The notes under the pieces are model-generated. The model had not been told where the DNA came from and did not search any database. It saw only the letters and a list, made by a program, of their open reading frames with translations. A stretch of 44,676 bases of DNA from Bacteroidales bacterium UBA1735 (GTDB taxonomy: Bacteria; Bacteroidota; Bacteroidia; Bacteroidales; Paludibacteraceae), in contig DCID01000036.1 of assembly GCA_002315745.1 (NCBI GenBank), forward strand, positions 1-44,676, read 5' to 3'. The translations under genes and the position numbers were made by a program. This document shows, piece by piece, positions 17,085 through 25,663 of this stretch. Within the stretch, counting starts at the first letter, position 1, and every line of letters starts with the position of its first letter.

Positions 17085-18357
17085 AGTTATCGAAGCGGAT
17101 ATCTTCGTCTGCTACGCCCAAGGAGTGGAGCAGATCGAGTACGGTCTTCGCCATCATTGGGGGTCCACAGAGGTAGTATTCAATGTCTTCGGGAGCATCA
17201 TGCTGCTTGAGATAGGTATCGCCCATAACAGGAGCAATAAAGCCCGCTGTATACTTGATTCCGAGTCCGTCGGCTTTGGGATCGGGACGGTCTAAAGCCA
17301 AGTGGAAATGGAAATTGGGGAAATCTTTCTCTAACTGCAGGAAGTCCTCCAAGAAGAATACCTCGTCGATAGCACGAGCGCCATAGAAATAGTGCATCTG
17401 ACGATCGCGGCATTGACGCGTCTTGAGCATGTGCATGATCTGTGCACGGAGCGGAGCCATACCGGCACCACCACCGACCCATATCATCTCTTTCTTACTG
17501 TCATAGACAGGGTGGAACTCACCATAAGGACCAGACATACGTACTTTGTCGCCTGGTTTGAGTGAGAAGATATACGTAGAAGCGATACCGCAAGGTACAT
17601 CCATGAACTCAGGTCCATTAGGACACTGGTCTTTGGGTTTGAAGGGTGGGGTCGCGATACGCACGGTCAAGGTGATGATATCACCCTCGTCGGGATAGTT
17701 AGCCATCGAGTAAGCACGGATGGTGGCTTCGGTGTTCTTCTGCTTGAGACCAAACAGACCAAAGTTCTTCCATGCAGGCAGGTAGAGGTCACCAATGAGA
17801 CCTTTATCCATATCACGATCGTAGTCAATATCGTACTCAGGGATCTGGATCTGTGCATACGAACCGGGTTCAAAGTTCATGTGCTCACCTGGAGGCAGTT
17901 GTACCTTGAACTCCTTAATGAAGGTAGCGACGTTCTTATTGGAGATAACCTCGCATTCCCATTCTTTGACACCGAGGATCGACTCATCCATCTTGAGGGA
18001 GATATCGTTCTTCACTTTGACTTGGCAACCTAAACGCCAATGATCTTTCTGTTGCTTACGCGAGAAATGGACGGTCTCCGTGGGCAGGATCTCACCACCG
18101 CCGTCGAGTACTTGGCACTTACATTGTCCGCATGAACCTTTACCACCGCAAGCAGAAGGCAGGTGAACACCAGCCGCGTTGAGGGTAGCGAGAAGCGTAC
18201 CGCCAGCAGGGATGTCATAAACCTTGTCACCATTGATGGTGGCTTTAACGTTGCCTGATGCTACGAGATAGCGTTTGGCAACGAGTAAGATAATAACAAG
18301 CAGGAGTATTACAACGAGGAATACTACAACTGCAGAAATGATTGCTGAAATATTCAT
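17077..18357 (-). CDS. nqrF: Na+-translocating NADH:quinone reductase subunit F
   Basis: The 426-residue subunit takes electrons from NADH into the Na+-pumping complex. An N-terminal membrane helix (about residues 5-27) is followed by a ferredoxin-type [2Fe-2S] domain with Cys70, Cys76, Cys79 and Cys111. After it comes an FAD-binding domain containing RAYSMANYP, and then an NADH-binding domain with WVGGGAGMAPLR. The C-terminal IRFDNFG is typical. It is the last nqr gene; its stop overlaps the rlmN start by 8 nt, and nqrE ends 15 nt upstream. All expected domains are intact. Confidence 0.96.
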   Translation of the reverse strand: MNISAIISAVVVFLVVILLLVIILLVAKRYLVASGNVKATINGDKVYDIPAGGTLLATLNAAGVHLPSACGGKGSCGQCKCQVLDGGGEILPTETVHFSRKQQKDHWRLGCQVKVKNDISLKMDESILGVKEWECEVISNKNVATFIKEFKVQLPPGEHMNFEPGSYAQIQIPEYDIDYDRDMDKGLIGDLYLPAWKNFGLFGLKQKNTEATIRAYSMANYPDEGDIITLTVRIATPPFKPKDQCPNGPEFMDVPCGIASTYIFSLKPGDKVRMSGPYGEFHPVYDSKKEMIWVGGGAGMAPLRAQIMHMLKTRQCRDRQMHYFYGARAIDEVFFLEDFLQLEKDFPNFHFHLALDRPDPKADGLGIKYTAGFIAPVMGDTYLKQHDAPEDIEYYLCGPPMMAKTVLDLLHSLGVADEDIRFDNFG

Positions 18358-18372
18358 TGTTCGTCCTCCTTA

Positions 18373-18981
18373 TTAAATATTAAGTCCACTGAAGCACATG
18401 AAAGCGAGTGCCATCAAACCGACTGTGATAAAGGTGATACCAATACCTTGCAGCGGTTTGGGTACATCGTTGTACTCCATTTTTTCACGTATACCAGCTA
18501 ATGCCACGATAGCGAGCATCCAACCTAAACCAGAACCAACAGCGAAAGCGAAGGCGTCGCCTAAGTTAGCAATGGCTTTGACATTCTCCGCATCGAGCAG
18601 CACGCGCTGTTGCATAAAGAGTGATCCACCCATGATGGCGCAGTTCACCGCGATCAGGGGCAGGAAGATACCTAACGAGTTATACAGCGAGGGGCTGAAC
18701 TTCTCGACGATCATCTCCACCAATTGCGTGATAGCGGCAATGACCGCGATGAAGAGAATGAAACTGAGGTATCCTAAACCCATGGGGGTCAGTACATGCA
18801 CTTGGAGCAGGTAGTTGATAGGCAGAGTGATCGTTTGCACGAAGACTACAGCCACACCTAAACCGGCAGCCGTCTTAACATCCTTCGACACAGCAAGGTA
18901 TGAGCACATACCTAAGAAGAAGGCGAAAATCATATTGTCCGCAAAGATCGAGCGAACGAATAAACTAATTGCGTGTTCCAT
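18373..18981 (-). CDS. nqrE: Na+-translocating NADH:quinone reductase subunit E
   Basis: This 202-residue integral membrane subunit has six predicted hydrophobic segments and the family features FFLGMCSYLAVSK (near residue 20) and NCAIMGGSLF (near residue 113), in which paired cysteines of NqrD and NqrE hold the intramembrane iron centre. It starts 3 nt after the nqrD stop. The length matches the family. Confidence 0.95.
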   Translation of the reverse strand: MEHAISLFVRSIFADNMIFAFFLGMCSYLAVSKDVKTAAGLGVAVVFVQTITLPINYLLQVHVLTPMGLGYLSFILFIAVIAAITQLVEMIVEKFSPSLYNSLGIFLPLIAVNCAIMGGSLFMQQRVLLDAENVKAIANLGDAFAFAVGSGLGWMLAIVALAGIREKMEYNDVPKPLQGIGITFITVGLMALAFMCFSGLNI

Positions 18982-18984
18982 ACT

Positions 18985-19611
18985 TTACTTCTTTTCTTCG
19001 TTAGCAATACGGTGAATCCAAATAACACAACCGACTAAGATCAGTGCCATGGCGGGCATGAGCATCATACCACAGTTCTCATACAGACCGCCGTTGGCGA
19101 TGTACCAACTATCAGGGATGATTTGATAACCTAAGATCTTACCCGAACCTAGCAGTTCACGTACAAACGCTACCACCACTAAGATCCACGCATAACCAAA
19201 GCCGTTTCCTAAACCATCCATGAGGGACTCGCCGACGTTATTAGTCATAGCGAACGCCTCGAGACGACCCATGAGGATACAGTTGGTAATGATCAGACCG
19301 ATATAGACGCTGAGCTGCATAGCCACATCGTAGGCAAAGGCTTTGAGCACTTCGCTCACGATAGTCACTAAGGCAGCAACTACGACTAATTGCACAATGA
19401 TACGGATACGCATCGGAATAGACTTACGAATGAGCGAAATGACAACATTCGACAGCGCTACGATGATGGTCACCGATATACCCATGACGAGAGCGGGCTT
19501 GAGTTGTACCGTGACGGCTAATGCCGAACAGATACCCAAGATCTGCACCACAACAGGGTTATTGATATTGAGGGGTCCCCAAAACGCCTCTTTTGTTTTC
19601 TTACTCAGCAT
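18985..19611 (-). CDS. nqrD: Na+-translocating NADH:quinone reductase subunit D
   Basis: This 208-residue membrane subunit is homologous to NqrE and packs against it with inverted topology. The features NPVVVQILGICSALAVT and TNCILMGRLEAFAM carry the family cysteines that contribute to the intramembrane Fe site. The start overlaps the nqrC stop by 11 nt, which suggests translational coupling. The length and segments match the family. Confidence 0.95.
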   Translation of the reverse strand: MLSKKTKEAFWGPLNINNPVVVQILGICSALAVTVQLKPALVMGISVTIIVALSNVVISLIRKSIPMRIRIIVQLVVVAALVTIVSEVLKAFAYDVAMQLSVYIGLIITNCILMGRLEAFAMTNNVGESLMDGLGNGFGYAWILVVVAFVRELLGSGKILGYQIIPDSWYIANGGLYENCGMMLMPAMALILVGCVIWIHRIANEEKK

Positions 19612-20242
19612 AATCTGCCTCCTTTCCTTCCATTAAAAACTCTCTATACTCCTCCAAGTTGGTGGCGAGCATATCGTTGACACCTGTGGAGGTGATGGTA
19701 GCACCTGCGTAAGCGTCCACTTGCTCTTGACCTTCCTCAGCGGATTTACCCACTTTGAGGACAGCGATAGAACGAATAGCGCCTGTGGCGTCTTTGATAT
19801 GTTTGCCAACGAACTGACTGCGGAACTTCTCCGTCACAATCTCGGCACCCAGACCTGGGGTCTCGGACTCGTGATTGAAGTTGATACCGAACACAGTGTT
19901 CTTATCGTCATTGAGCGCGAGATAACCGCCGATGCCACCCCACAGACCTTGTCCGTGAAGACGGAGCACATATTTGGTGGCGCTATCTACGTTGAACACA
20001 TACACTTCGGTATTACCGCAAGCGATGGTGTCCTGACAAAGCTCTTTGTAGAGCGCAGCAGGATTAGCGACCGCATCAATGTCCTGATTGAGGGCAACCA
20101 GGATCTGTTTCTGCTTATCTAACAGCGCATTGGCTTGCTGACGAGGACTGAGCACTTGGCTAACAACCGCCAAAGCCACAGCCACGATAACGACTAAAAC
20201 AGTCGCATAAATGATCGTATATACATTAGAATCTGTTTTCAT
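19601..20242 (-). CDS. nqrC: Na+-translocating NADH:quinone reductase subunit C
   Basis: A single N-terminal membrane helix (about residues 8-30) anchors a periplasmic FMN-binding domain of this 213-residue subunit. The flavinylation motif is DAYAGATITS with Thr182 as the FMN attachment site; many homologues have Ser where the second Ala stands, a small variation. ApbE, elsewhere in the genome, would attach the FMN. The TPGLGAEI segment (residues 128-135) is the usual second landmark. Confidence 0.94.
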   Translation of the reverse strand: MKTDSNVYTIIYATVLVVIVAVALAVVSQVLSPRQQANALLDKQKQILVALNQDIDAVANPAALYKELCQDTIACGNTEVYVFNVDSATKYVLRLHGQGLWGGIGGYLALNDDKNTVFGINFNHESETPGLGAEIVTEKFRSQFVGKHIKDATGAIRSIAVLKVGKSAEEGQEQVDAYAGATITSTGVNDMLATNLEEYREFLMEGKEADYAE

Positions 20243-20244
20243 AA

Positions 20245-21441
20245 TTATGCTCTTTTTAGACGTTTATTAATATTGACACGAACTACGCACCAGTCGATGA
20301 GTGGTGCGAAAGCGTTACCGAGTAAGATGGCAAGCATCATACCCTCTGGATAACCGGGGTTGAAGACACGGATAACGATCACCATGAATCCGATGAGCGC
20401 ACCATATATCCATTTACCGCACTCCGTACGAGCCGAGGTGACAGGATCGGTAGCCATAAAGACAGCACCGAAGAGCAGACCGCCCGTGGTGAGATGCATG
20501 TACCAAGGATAATTAGCCATGGCTGTTTCGGGACCATATTGGTTTACCAAGAAAGCCGTTAATCCAGCGGTACCTACGATAGCGAGCATCGTCTTCCACG
20601 AAGCTACACCGGTCGCAATGAGTAGGATGGCGCCTAACAGAATAGCCCAGCAGCAGGTCTCGCCCACGGAGCCAGGAATGAGTCCATTGAACATTGTCCA
20701 GAAATCGGCTGGAATAAACGAAGCATCCGCTGTGGTAGCCATCTGCGTGAGTGGGGTAGCACCGGTGAAGCCGTCCACTAAGGTCTTACCACCATCCCAG
20801 CCCCATGTACCTGCGGTACGAATGAAAGGCTCATCACCCGTCATATGGGTAGGATAAGCGAAGAAGAGGAACGCACGAGCGATAAGCGCTACGTTGAAGA
20901 TATTATAGCCTGTACCGCCAAACACTTCCTTGGCGAAGACCACCGCAAAAGCGGTCGCAATAGCGAGCATCCAGAGCGGGGTGTCGATAGGAACGATGAG
21001 TGGGATGATGAAACCAGTTACGAGGAAACCTTCCGCTACTTCTTCGTGCTTGACTTGCGCAACGATGAACTCAATACCGAGACCTACCACGTAACTCACG
21101 ATGATGAGCGGCAACACAGCCAACAGACCGAAACCAAAAGCTTTCCAGAACAAAATGCCCGTCAAAGCACCACGTACCAGTTCGCCCGTAGCGAGCAGGT
21201 GTTGGTAACCGACATTAAACATGCCGAACAGCATAGCAGGCACAAGCGCAAGTACGACGAGAATCATGGTACGCTTGCTGTCACTACCGTCGTGGATCTG
21301 AGCACCAACGCGTTTAGCCGTGGTGGTGGGAGTGAAGAGGAAAGTGTCGAACGCGTCGTAGAAACTGCTCAGTTTCTCCAACTTTCCACCTTGTTCAAAG
21401 TTCTTACCGAACTTCTTCCATAGATTATAGAACTTTTCCAT
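20245..21441 (-). CDS. nqrB: Na+-translocating NADH:quinone reductase subunit B
   Basis: This 398-residue core membrane subunit has about ten hydrophobic segments and carries covalent FMN on Thr229 (in GFTGATPL) and riboflavin. It forms the main Na+ channel and the quinone site. It starts at a TAATG overlap with the nqrA stop, so translation is coupled. The length is typical. Confidence 0.95.
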   Translation of the reverse strand: MEKFYNLWKKFGKNFEQGGKLEKLSSFYDAFDTFLFTPTTTAKRVGAQIHDGSDSKRTMILVVLALVPAMLFGMFNVGYQHLLATGELVRGALTGILFWKAFGFGLLAVLPLIIVSYVVGLGIEFIVAQVKHEEVAEGFLVTGFIIPLIVPIDTPLWMLAIATAFAVVFAKEVFGGTGYNIFNVALIARAFLFFAYPTHMTGDEPFIRTAGTWGWDGGKTLVDGFTGATPLTQMATTADASFIPADFWTMFNGLIPGSVGETCCWAILLGAILLIATGVASWKTMLAIVGTAGLTAFLVNQYGPETAMANYPWYMHLTTGGLLFGAVFMATDPVTSARTECGKWIYGALIGFMVIVIRVFNPGYPEGMMLAILLGNAFAPLIDWCVVRVNINKRLKRA

Positions 21442-22793
21442 TACTCAATCTCCTTTCTCATTTTGTCCAACGCCTCGCGTACAATTGCTTGCAGCGGCAT
21501 CTTGGAGGTACATACATATTCGCAAAGGGCAAAATCCTCCGGTGCTACTTCGTTGGCACCGAGCTGCTCCATCTTATCTAAGTTACCGGCAATCATCGCT
21601 TTGATGAGGTACTCGGGATAGATATCCATAGGGAAGACTTTATCGTATTCGCCACTGACAATGATCGCACGACGACCACCTTTAAGGCGAGCGTCCCATT
21701 GATAATGCTTCTTACCAAAGAGCCAACGGGTCACGCAGTTGTCGAGCAACTTAGCAGGATCGGTCTTACCGAAGTTGAACCCGTTGAAACGGGGCAGTAA
21801 CCAGCCCATGAACTCATGGTTCTCAGACCCTTCGTCGATAACGGTGAAGAGGTTATTGTACATGGAGATAGTATCGTCCAAGTCCACCTGATGACCATCG
21901 AGCACGTTACCAGCGATGTAACGGCAAGGCAGTTCCTTGTGCACATTGCAAGCGATGACGGCGCTAACAGGCATACCGGGCAGCACATTGTAGTACTGAC
22001 GACCATAAGCTAAAGGACCTGCGAGGGCGACCTTGCGGGTCATGTCCACTTTGCCCGTAGCAAAGAAACGACCGATGATAGCCAATGATTGGATGTTAAT
22101 CGTCCACATGGTATCACCCTTCACCATAGGCAGGATGTGATTGATCTGCACACTAGCGTTACCCGCTGGGTGTGGACCGGCAACCTCAAAGAGGGTGCAG
22201 TTCTTTAGACCACGGAACTCGGGAGCTGCAACGCCTGCGCGAACACCCACATAAACGGGTGCAATCGTGGAGAGGCGGTCAATAGCCGTTTGGAGAACCG
22301 ATCCCTGTCCCTTAAGTACCCACTCGTAATCGGGGGCTAAAGGTGCAGAGCAAAAACTAGAGATGAAGATAGCACGAGGAGATTTGTTCGGCAGCGCGAT
22401 GCAGTCGTAAGGACGTTGCTTAATCAACGGCCACAGACCCGCATTGAGCAGCAGAGCTTTAGGCTCCTGCGTGGTATCAAACGTCTCATACTCGATCGTA
22501 GCATCCGCTTCGATATTGATCGACATCACCTTACGACGGTCGCCACGGACAATGTCCACAACCTTACCGCTCACGGGCGAAGTGAAGAACATCTGCTCGA
22601 ATGCCTTGTCGTGAAAGAGGTGTGAACCAGCCTTCACGCAGTCGCCAATCTTCACGTCTAACTTAGGCGTGATACCAGCGAAGTGGTCGGGGACAATACG
22701 GAAAACTGCAGGACGATTGACGCTACCGAGCGCCTTTTCTGCTGCACCATCCATGGGGATGTCCAAACCACGTTTCAAGAGGATTTGTTGCAT
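21441..22793 (-). CDS. nqrA: Na+-translocating NADH:quinone reductase subunit A
   Basis: The 450-residue soluble subunit is the first gene of nqrABCDEF. It starts with LKRGLDIPMDGAAEK and contains PVSGKVVDIVRGDRRKV, a biotinyl-lipoyl-like fold near the N-terminus. Its C-terminal part resembles Rnf subunit C in fold but lacks [4Fe-4S] cysteine motifs, as expected for NqrA. A Bacteroidota promoter lies at 22835-22866. The operon gives the cell a respiratory Na+ pump, which gut Bacteroidales use with fumarate reduction. Confidence 0.95.
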   Translation of the reverse strand: MQQILLKRGLDIPMDGAAEKALGSVNRPAVFRIVPDHFAGITPKLDVKIGDCVKAGSHLFHDKAFEQMFFTSPVSGKVVDIVRGDRRKVMSINIEADATIEYETFDTTQEPKALLLNAGLWPLIKQRPYDCIALPNKSPRAIFISSFCSAPLAPDYEWVLKGQGSVLQTAIDRLSTIAPVYVGVRAGVAAPEFRGLKNCTLFEVAGPHPAGNASVQINHILPMVKGDTMWTINIQSLAIIGRFFATGKVDMTRKVALAGPLAYGRQYYNVLPGMPVSAVIACNVHKELPCRYIAGNVLDGHQVDLDDTISMYNNLFTVIDEGSENHEFMGWLLPRFNGFNFGKTDPAKLLDNCVTRWLFGKKHYQWDARLKGGRRAIIVSGEYDKVFPMDIYPEYLIKAMIAGNLDKMEQLGANEVAPEDFALCEYVCTSKMPLQAIVREALDKMRKEIE

Positions 22794-22834
22794 GATAGTT
22801 TATAATTTATTATAATTTGACTCAAAAAATCGCG

Positions 22835-22866
22835 CAAAGGTACGAAAAAATTCTGAGAATACCAAA
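22835..22866 (-). promoter_or_regulatory. Bacteroidota promoter of the nqr operon
   Basis: On the minus strand TTTG (22863-22866) and TACCTTTG (22835-22842) are 20 nt apart. The -7 box ends 41 nt before the nqrA ATG. It stands back to back with the DPP-IV promoter (22933-22964). Confidence 0.75.
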
Positions 22867-22932
22867 TTATTTTATAAAAATAATCATTTTCCGCAAGTGA
22901 AGAGTACAAAATGCAAGAAATAACGCGAATAA

Positions 22933-22964
22933 TTTGCGTATGTGGTGAAAAAAAAGTACTTTTG
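22933..22964 (+). promoter_or_regulatory. Bacteroidota promoter of the DPP-IV operon
   Basis: TTTG (22933-22936) and TACTTTTG (22957-22964) are separated by 20 nt. The ATG at 22995 is 30 nt downstream. This position also rules out the in-frame ATG at 22911 as the start. Confidence 0.75.
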
Positions 22965-22994
22965 TGGGGTAATTTGGTAAAATACGGCTTTTTT

Positions 22995-25043
22995 ATGAAA
23001 AATAAAGTAGTTTTGATGATGTGCCTCATGGTGTCCATGGGTGCGATGGCAGATGGCTTGACGGCTTGGATTCAAGGTGATTATAAAGCGCAAGTAATGA
23101 CGGAGAGTGAGATGGACTCGGTCTTTGCTCTATCTACGGCGACGGAAGCACCTCGATATCGGCTTGAATATGAGAACAAGAAGTCTATTTTTCGCCGTTC
23201 GTTTGAGGCGGATTGGTATGTGATAGATACACGCAAAAATACCCGCACGCATTTGAGTGATGAACCTGTCCGCAATGCGGTGTTGTCGCCCAATAATAGG
23301 TATGTCGTTTATAGCAAGCATAACAACCTCTATATCTTCAAGTTAGACTATATGACAGAGGTGTCCATTACCTCTACCAAAGACCTGATAAATGGTACGG
23401 CAGATTGGTTGTATGAAGAGGAGTTTGGGGTGACGGGGATGGTCGCTTTCTCGCCCGACTCGAAGCAGATTGCTTTTGTGCAATTGGATGACCGCGGTGT
23501 GAGCGAGTTTGCTTGGCAGACGATGTTGGATGAGGGGATGCCCCAAACGCATGCAATACGTTATCCACGCGTGGGTACGACACTTCCTAAGGTGAACGTG
23601 TGCGTATATGATATTTACTACAAAACCATCAAAACGATGAACCTCGGTTCGTTGGAAGATAGTTATGTACCGCGTATCGCGTGGACTAATCCTGTGGCGA
23701 AAGGCAAAGAACCTGCTGAACCGCAGTTGGTAGTGGAAAAAATGAATCGTGACCAAAACGAGATGAGCGTCTATATGGTTAATCCCAAATCGACTGTTTC
23801 AACGCTCTTCTACCAAGAGAAAAGTGATCGCTATTTCGTCGATTATAGCCTCTTTAATCAGTGGCAATGGTTGAATGATGGACGTGTTATCATCGTTAGT
23901 GAGAAGGAGGATTGGCGGCAATTATATTTGCTCTCTGCACAAGGCAAGCAACTGCGCTGTCTCTCGCCCGAAGGTATGGATGTGACCCAAGTGTATGGCG
24001 TGGATGAAACAACACAAACAGTCTATTATCAAGCCGCACCCAATGCCCTGACACGGCAGTGTTATGCGGTGGACTTGAAGAAAGGAACCAACCATCTTTT
24101 GACCGAAGGAGAAGGTGTGCATAGTCTCACTCTCTCGCCCGATAAAAAGCAAGCGATAGAGAATTATCATAACCATTTGAAACCCAATGTGTTTACTTTG
24201 TACGACTTGCGGGGGACAAAGATGATCCGACGCGATGAGGTGATGAATAATGACGAAGTGGCGGCTAGATGGCAACAGTCGGGAATGTCCGCGAAGAACT
24301 ATTTCCGCCTGCCCACGGAGCGCGGCGACGAGTTGGATGCATGGATGATCCTGCCATCTAACTTTGATGCCAACAATCGCTATCCGGTCGTGCTGATGCA
24401 CTATTCGGGTCCTGCCAGTCAGCAGGTGATAGATCGTTGGCGTATCGGCTTTGGACATTATCTTGCTTCGCAAGGATACGTGGTGATCAATGCGGATCCG
24501 CGTGGTACGGATTGTCGCGGACGGAAGTGGCGCAATGAGACCTATATGCATTTGGGACAGAAAGAGGCGGAAGATCAACTGTCGGTTGCTCGTTATGCAG
24601 CGACTTTGCCGTATGTGGACAGTGCGCGTATAGCGATGATAGGGTGGAGTTATGGTGGTTATCAGACGATACGTACGATGTGCGAACCGAGTTCTATCAT
24701 CCGTTGCGGCGTAGCGATTGCGCCTGTGACCGATTGGACTTTGTACGATGCGGCTTATACAGAGCGATTTATGCGTCGTGCTCAAGTGAATGAGAGCGGG
24801 TATGAAAAAGCAAGTCTGATCCCGATGGCGAAGCAATTGAATGGACAGTTACTGATCGTCCATGGTTTAGCAGACGATAATGTGCATGCACAAAACACGT
24901 TCCTATTGGTGGACGCGTTGGTGCAAGCGGGCAAACAGTTTGATATGCAAGTCTATCCCGACGATAACCATTTCATGCGGCAGCGGGCTAACTACGAGCA
25001 TTTGCATCGCCGTATTCTCCGTTTCTTAGCGGAATACCTATGA
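22995..25043 (+). CDS. Dipeptidyl peptidase IV (S9 family), secreted
   Basis: Starting at the ATG at 22995 the product has 682 residues with a signal peptide ending near MGAMA. The N-terminal beta-propeller carries DWLYEEEFG, whose two Glu residues bind the free N-terminus of the substrate. The C-terminal alpha/beta hydrolase domain has the nucleophile Ser552 (GWSYGGY), Asp627 (ADDNVH) and His659 (DDNHF). The enzyme releases X-Pro dipeptides from peptides in the periplasm, feeding amino-acid use. The upstream in-frame ATG at 22911 lies before the promoter and is rejected. The stop overlaps the next start by 4 nt. Confidence 0.93.
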   Translation: MKNKVVLMMCLMVSMGAMADGLTAWIQGDYKAQVMTESEMDSVFALSTATEAPRYRLEYENKKSIFRRSFEADWYVIDTRKNTRTHLSDEPVRNAVLSPNNRYVVYSKHNNLYIFKLDYMTEVSITSTKDLINGTADWLYEEEFGVTGMVAFSPDSKQIAFVQLDDRGVSEFAWQTMLDEGMPQTHAIRYPRVGTTLPKVNVCVYDIYYKTIKTMNLGSLEDSYVPRIAWTNPVAKGKEPAEPQLVVEKMNRDQNEMSVYMVNPKSTVSTLFYQEKSDRYFVDYSLFNQWQWLNDGRVIIVSEKEDWRQLYLLSAQGKQLRCLSPEGMDVTQVYGVDETTQTVYYQAAPNALTRQCYAVDLKKGTNHLLTEGEGVHSLTLSPDKKQAIENYHNHLKPNVFTLYDLRGTKMIRRDEVMNNDEVAARWQQSGMSAKNYFRLPTERGDELDAWMILPSNFDANNRYPVVLMHYSGPASQQVIDRWRIGFGHYLASQGYVVINADPRGTDCRGRKWRNETYMHLGQKEAEDQLSVARYAATLPYVDSARIAMIGWSYGGYQTIRTMCEPSSIIRCGVAIAPVTDWTLYDAAYTERFMRRAQVNESGYEKASLIPMAKQLNGQLLIVHGLADDNVHAQNTFLLVDALVQAGKQFDMQVYPDDNHFMRQRANYEHLHRRILRFLAEYL

Positions 25044-25663
25044 TAGGCGATATACGATATCAGATGCCGGCGATGGTGCAGTGGCTTTATCGCGGTGTGA
25101 CATGGCGAGGGGATAAGACGCGTAAAGTGGCTTATTTGACTTTTGATGATGGTCCTTTGCCCATGGTAACCCCGCGTGTGTTAGAGATATTGAAACATTA
25201 CCAGGTGCCTGCTACTTTTTTTATGGTGGGCGAGAATGCGGAACGTTACCCCGAACTGGTGCAAATGGTGATAGAGGAGGGACATAAGATTGGTAACCAT
25301 ACTTTTAATCACCTTAAAGGCATACGGGTGACGACGAAAGACTATATGAACAATGTGGCTAAAGCGGATGTGGTGTTGCAGGGTACGCGTCTATTTCGTC
25401 CACCATATGGAAAAATGAGTGGTGCACAGAAAAAAGCATTAAACGAACGGGGTTATCGTATATGTTTGTGGGATGTACTCACGCATGATTATGACGCAGC
25501 CTATTCGTCGGAACAGATGGTAGCGATTGTGAAACGATATACGCGGCATGGCAGTATTATCAATTTTCATGATTCCGTCAAGTCCAACGAGCGGATGTTA
25601 GCGGCTTTGCCTCAAGTAATAGAATATTTACAAAATGAAGGATATGTATTGGAAACGTTATAA
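25040..25663 (+). CDS. Polysaccharide deacetylase (NodB homology domain)
   Basis: The 207-residue protein has the NodB landmarks: TFDDGP (34-39), the His87-x3-His91 metal pair (NHTFNH), RPPYGK and LWDVLTHDYD. The family removes N-acetyl groups from chitin oligomers, peptidoglycan or other GlcNAc glycans using a divalent metal. There is no signal peptide, so a cytosolic role or an unusual export route has to be assumed. It begins with an ATGA overlap with DPP-IV and its end overlaps the following lipoprotein gene by 29 nt; the three genes form one operon. Confidence 0.88.
   Translation: MIGDIRYQMPAMVQWLYRGVTWRGDKTRKVAYLTFDDGPLPMVTPRVLEILKHYQVPATFFMVGENAERYPELVQMVIEEGHKIGNHTFNHLKGIRVTTKDYMNNVAKADVVLQGTRLFRPPYGKMSGAQKKALNERGYRICLWDVLTHDYDAAYSSEQMVAIVKRYTRHGSIINFHDSVKSNERMLAALPQVIEYLQNEGYVLETL

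Noticed and set aside
22775..23038. Minus-strand frame of 87 codons between nqrA and DPP-IV
   Set aside because: It runs through both divergent promoters and into the DPP-IV signal peptide; there is no start signal or family feature.
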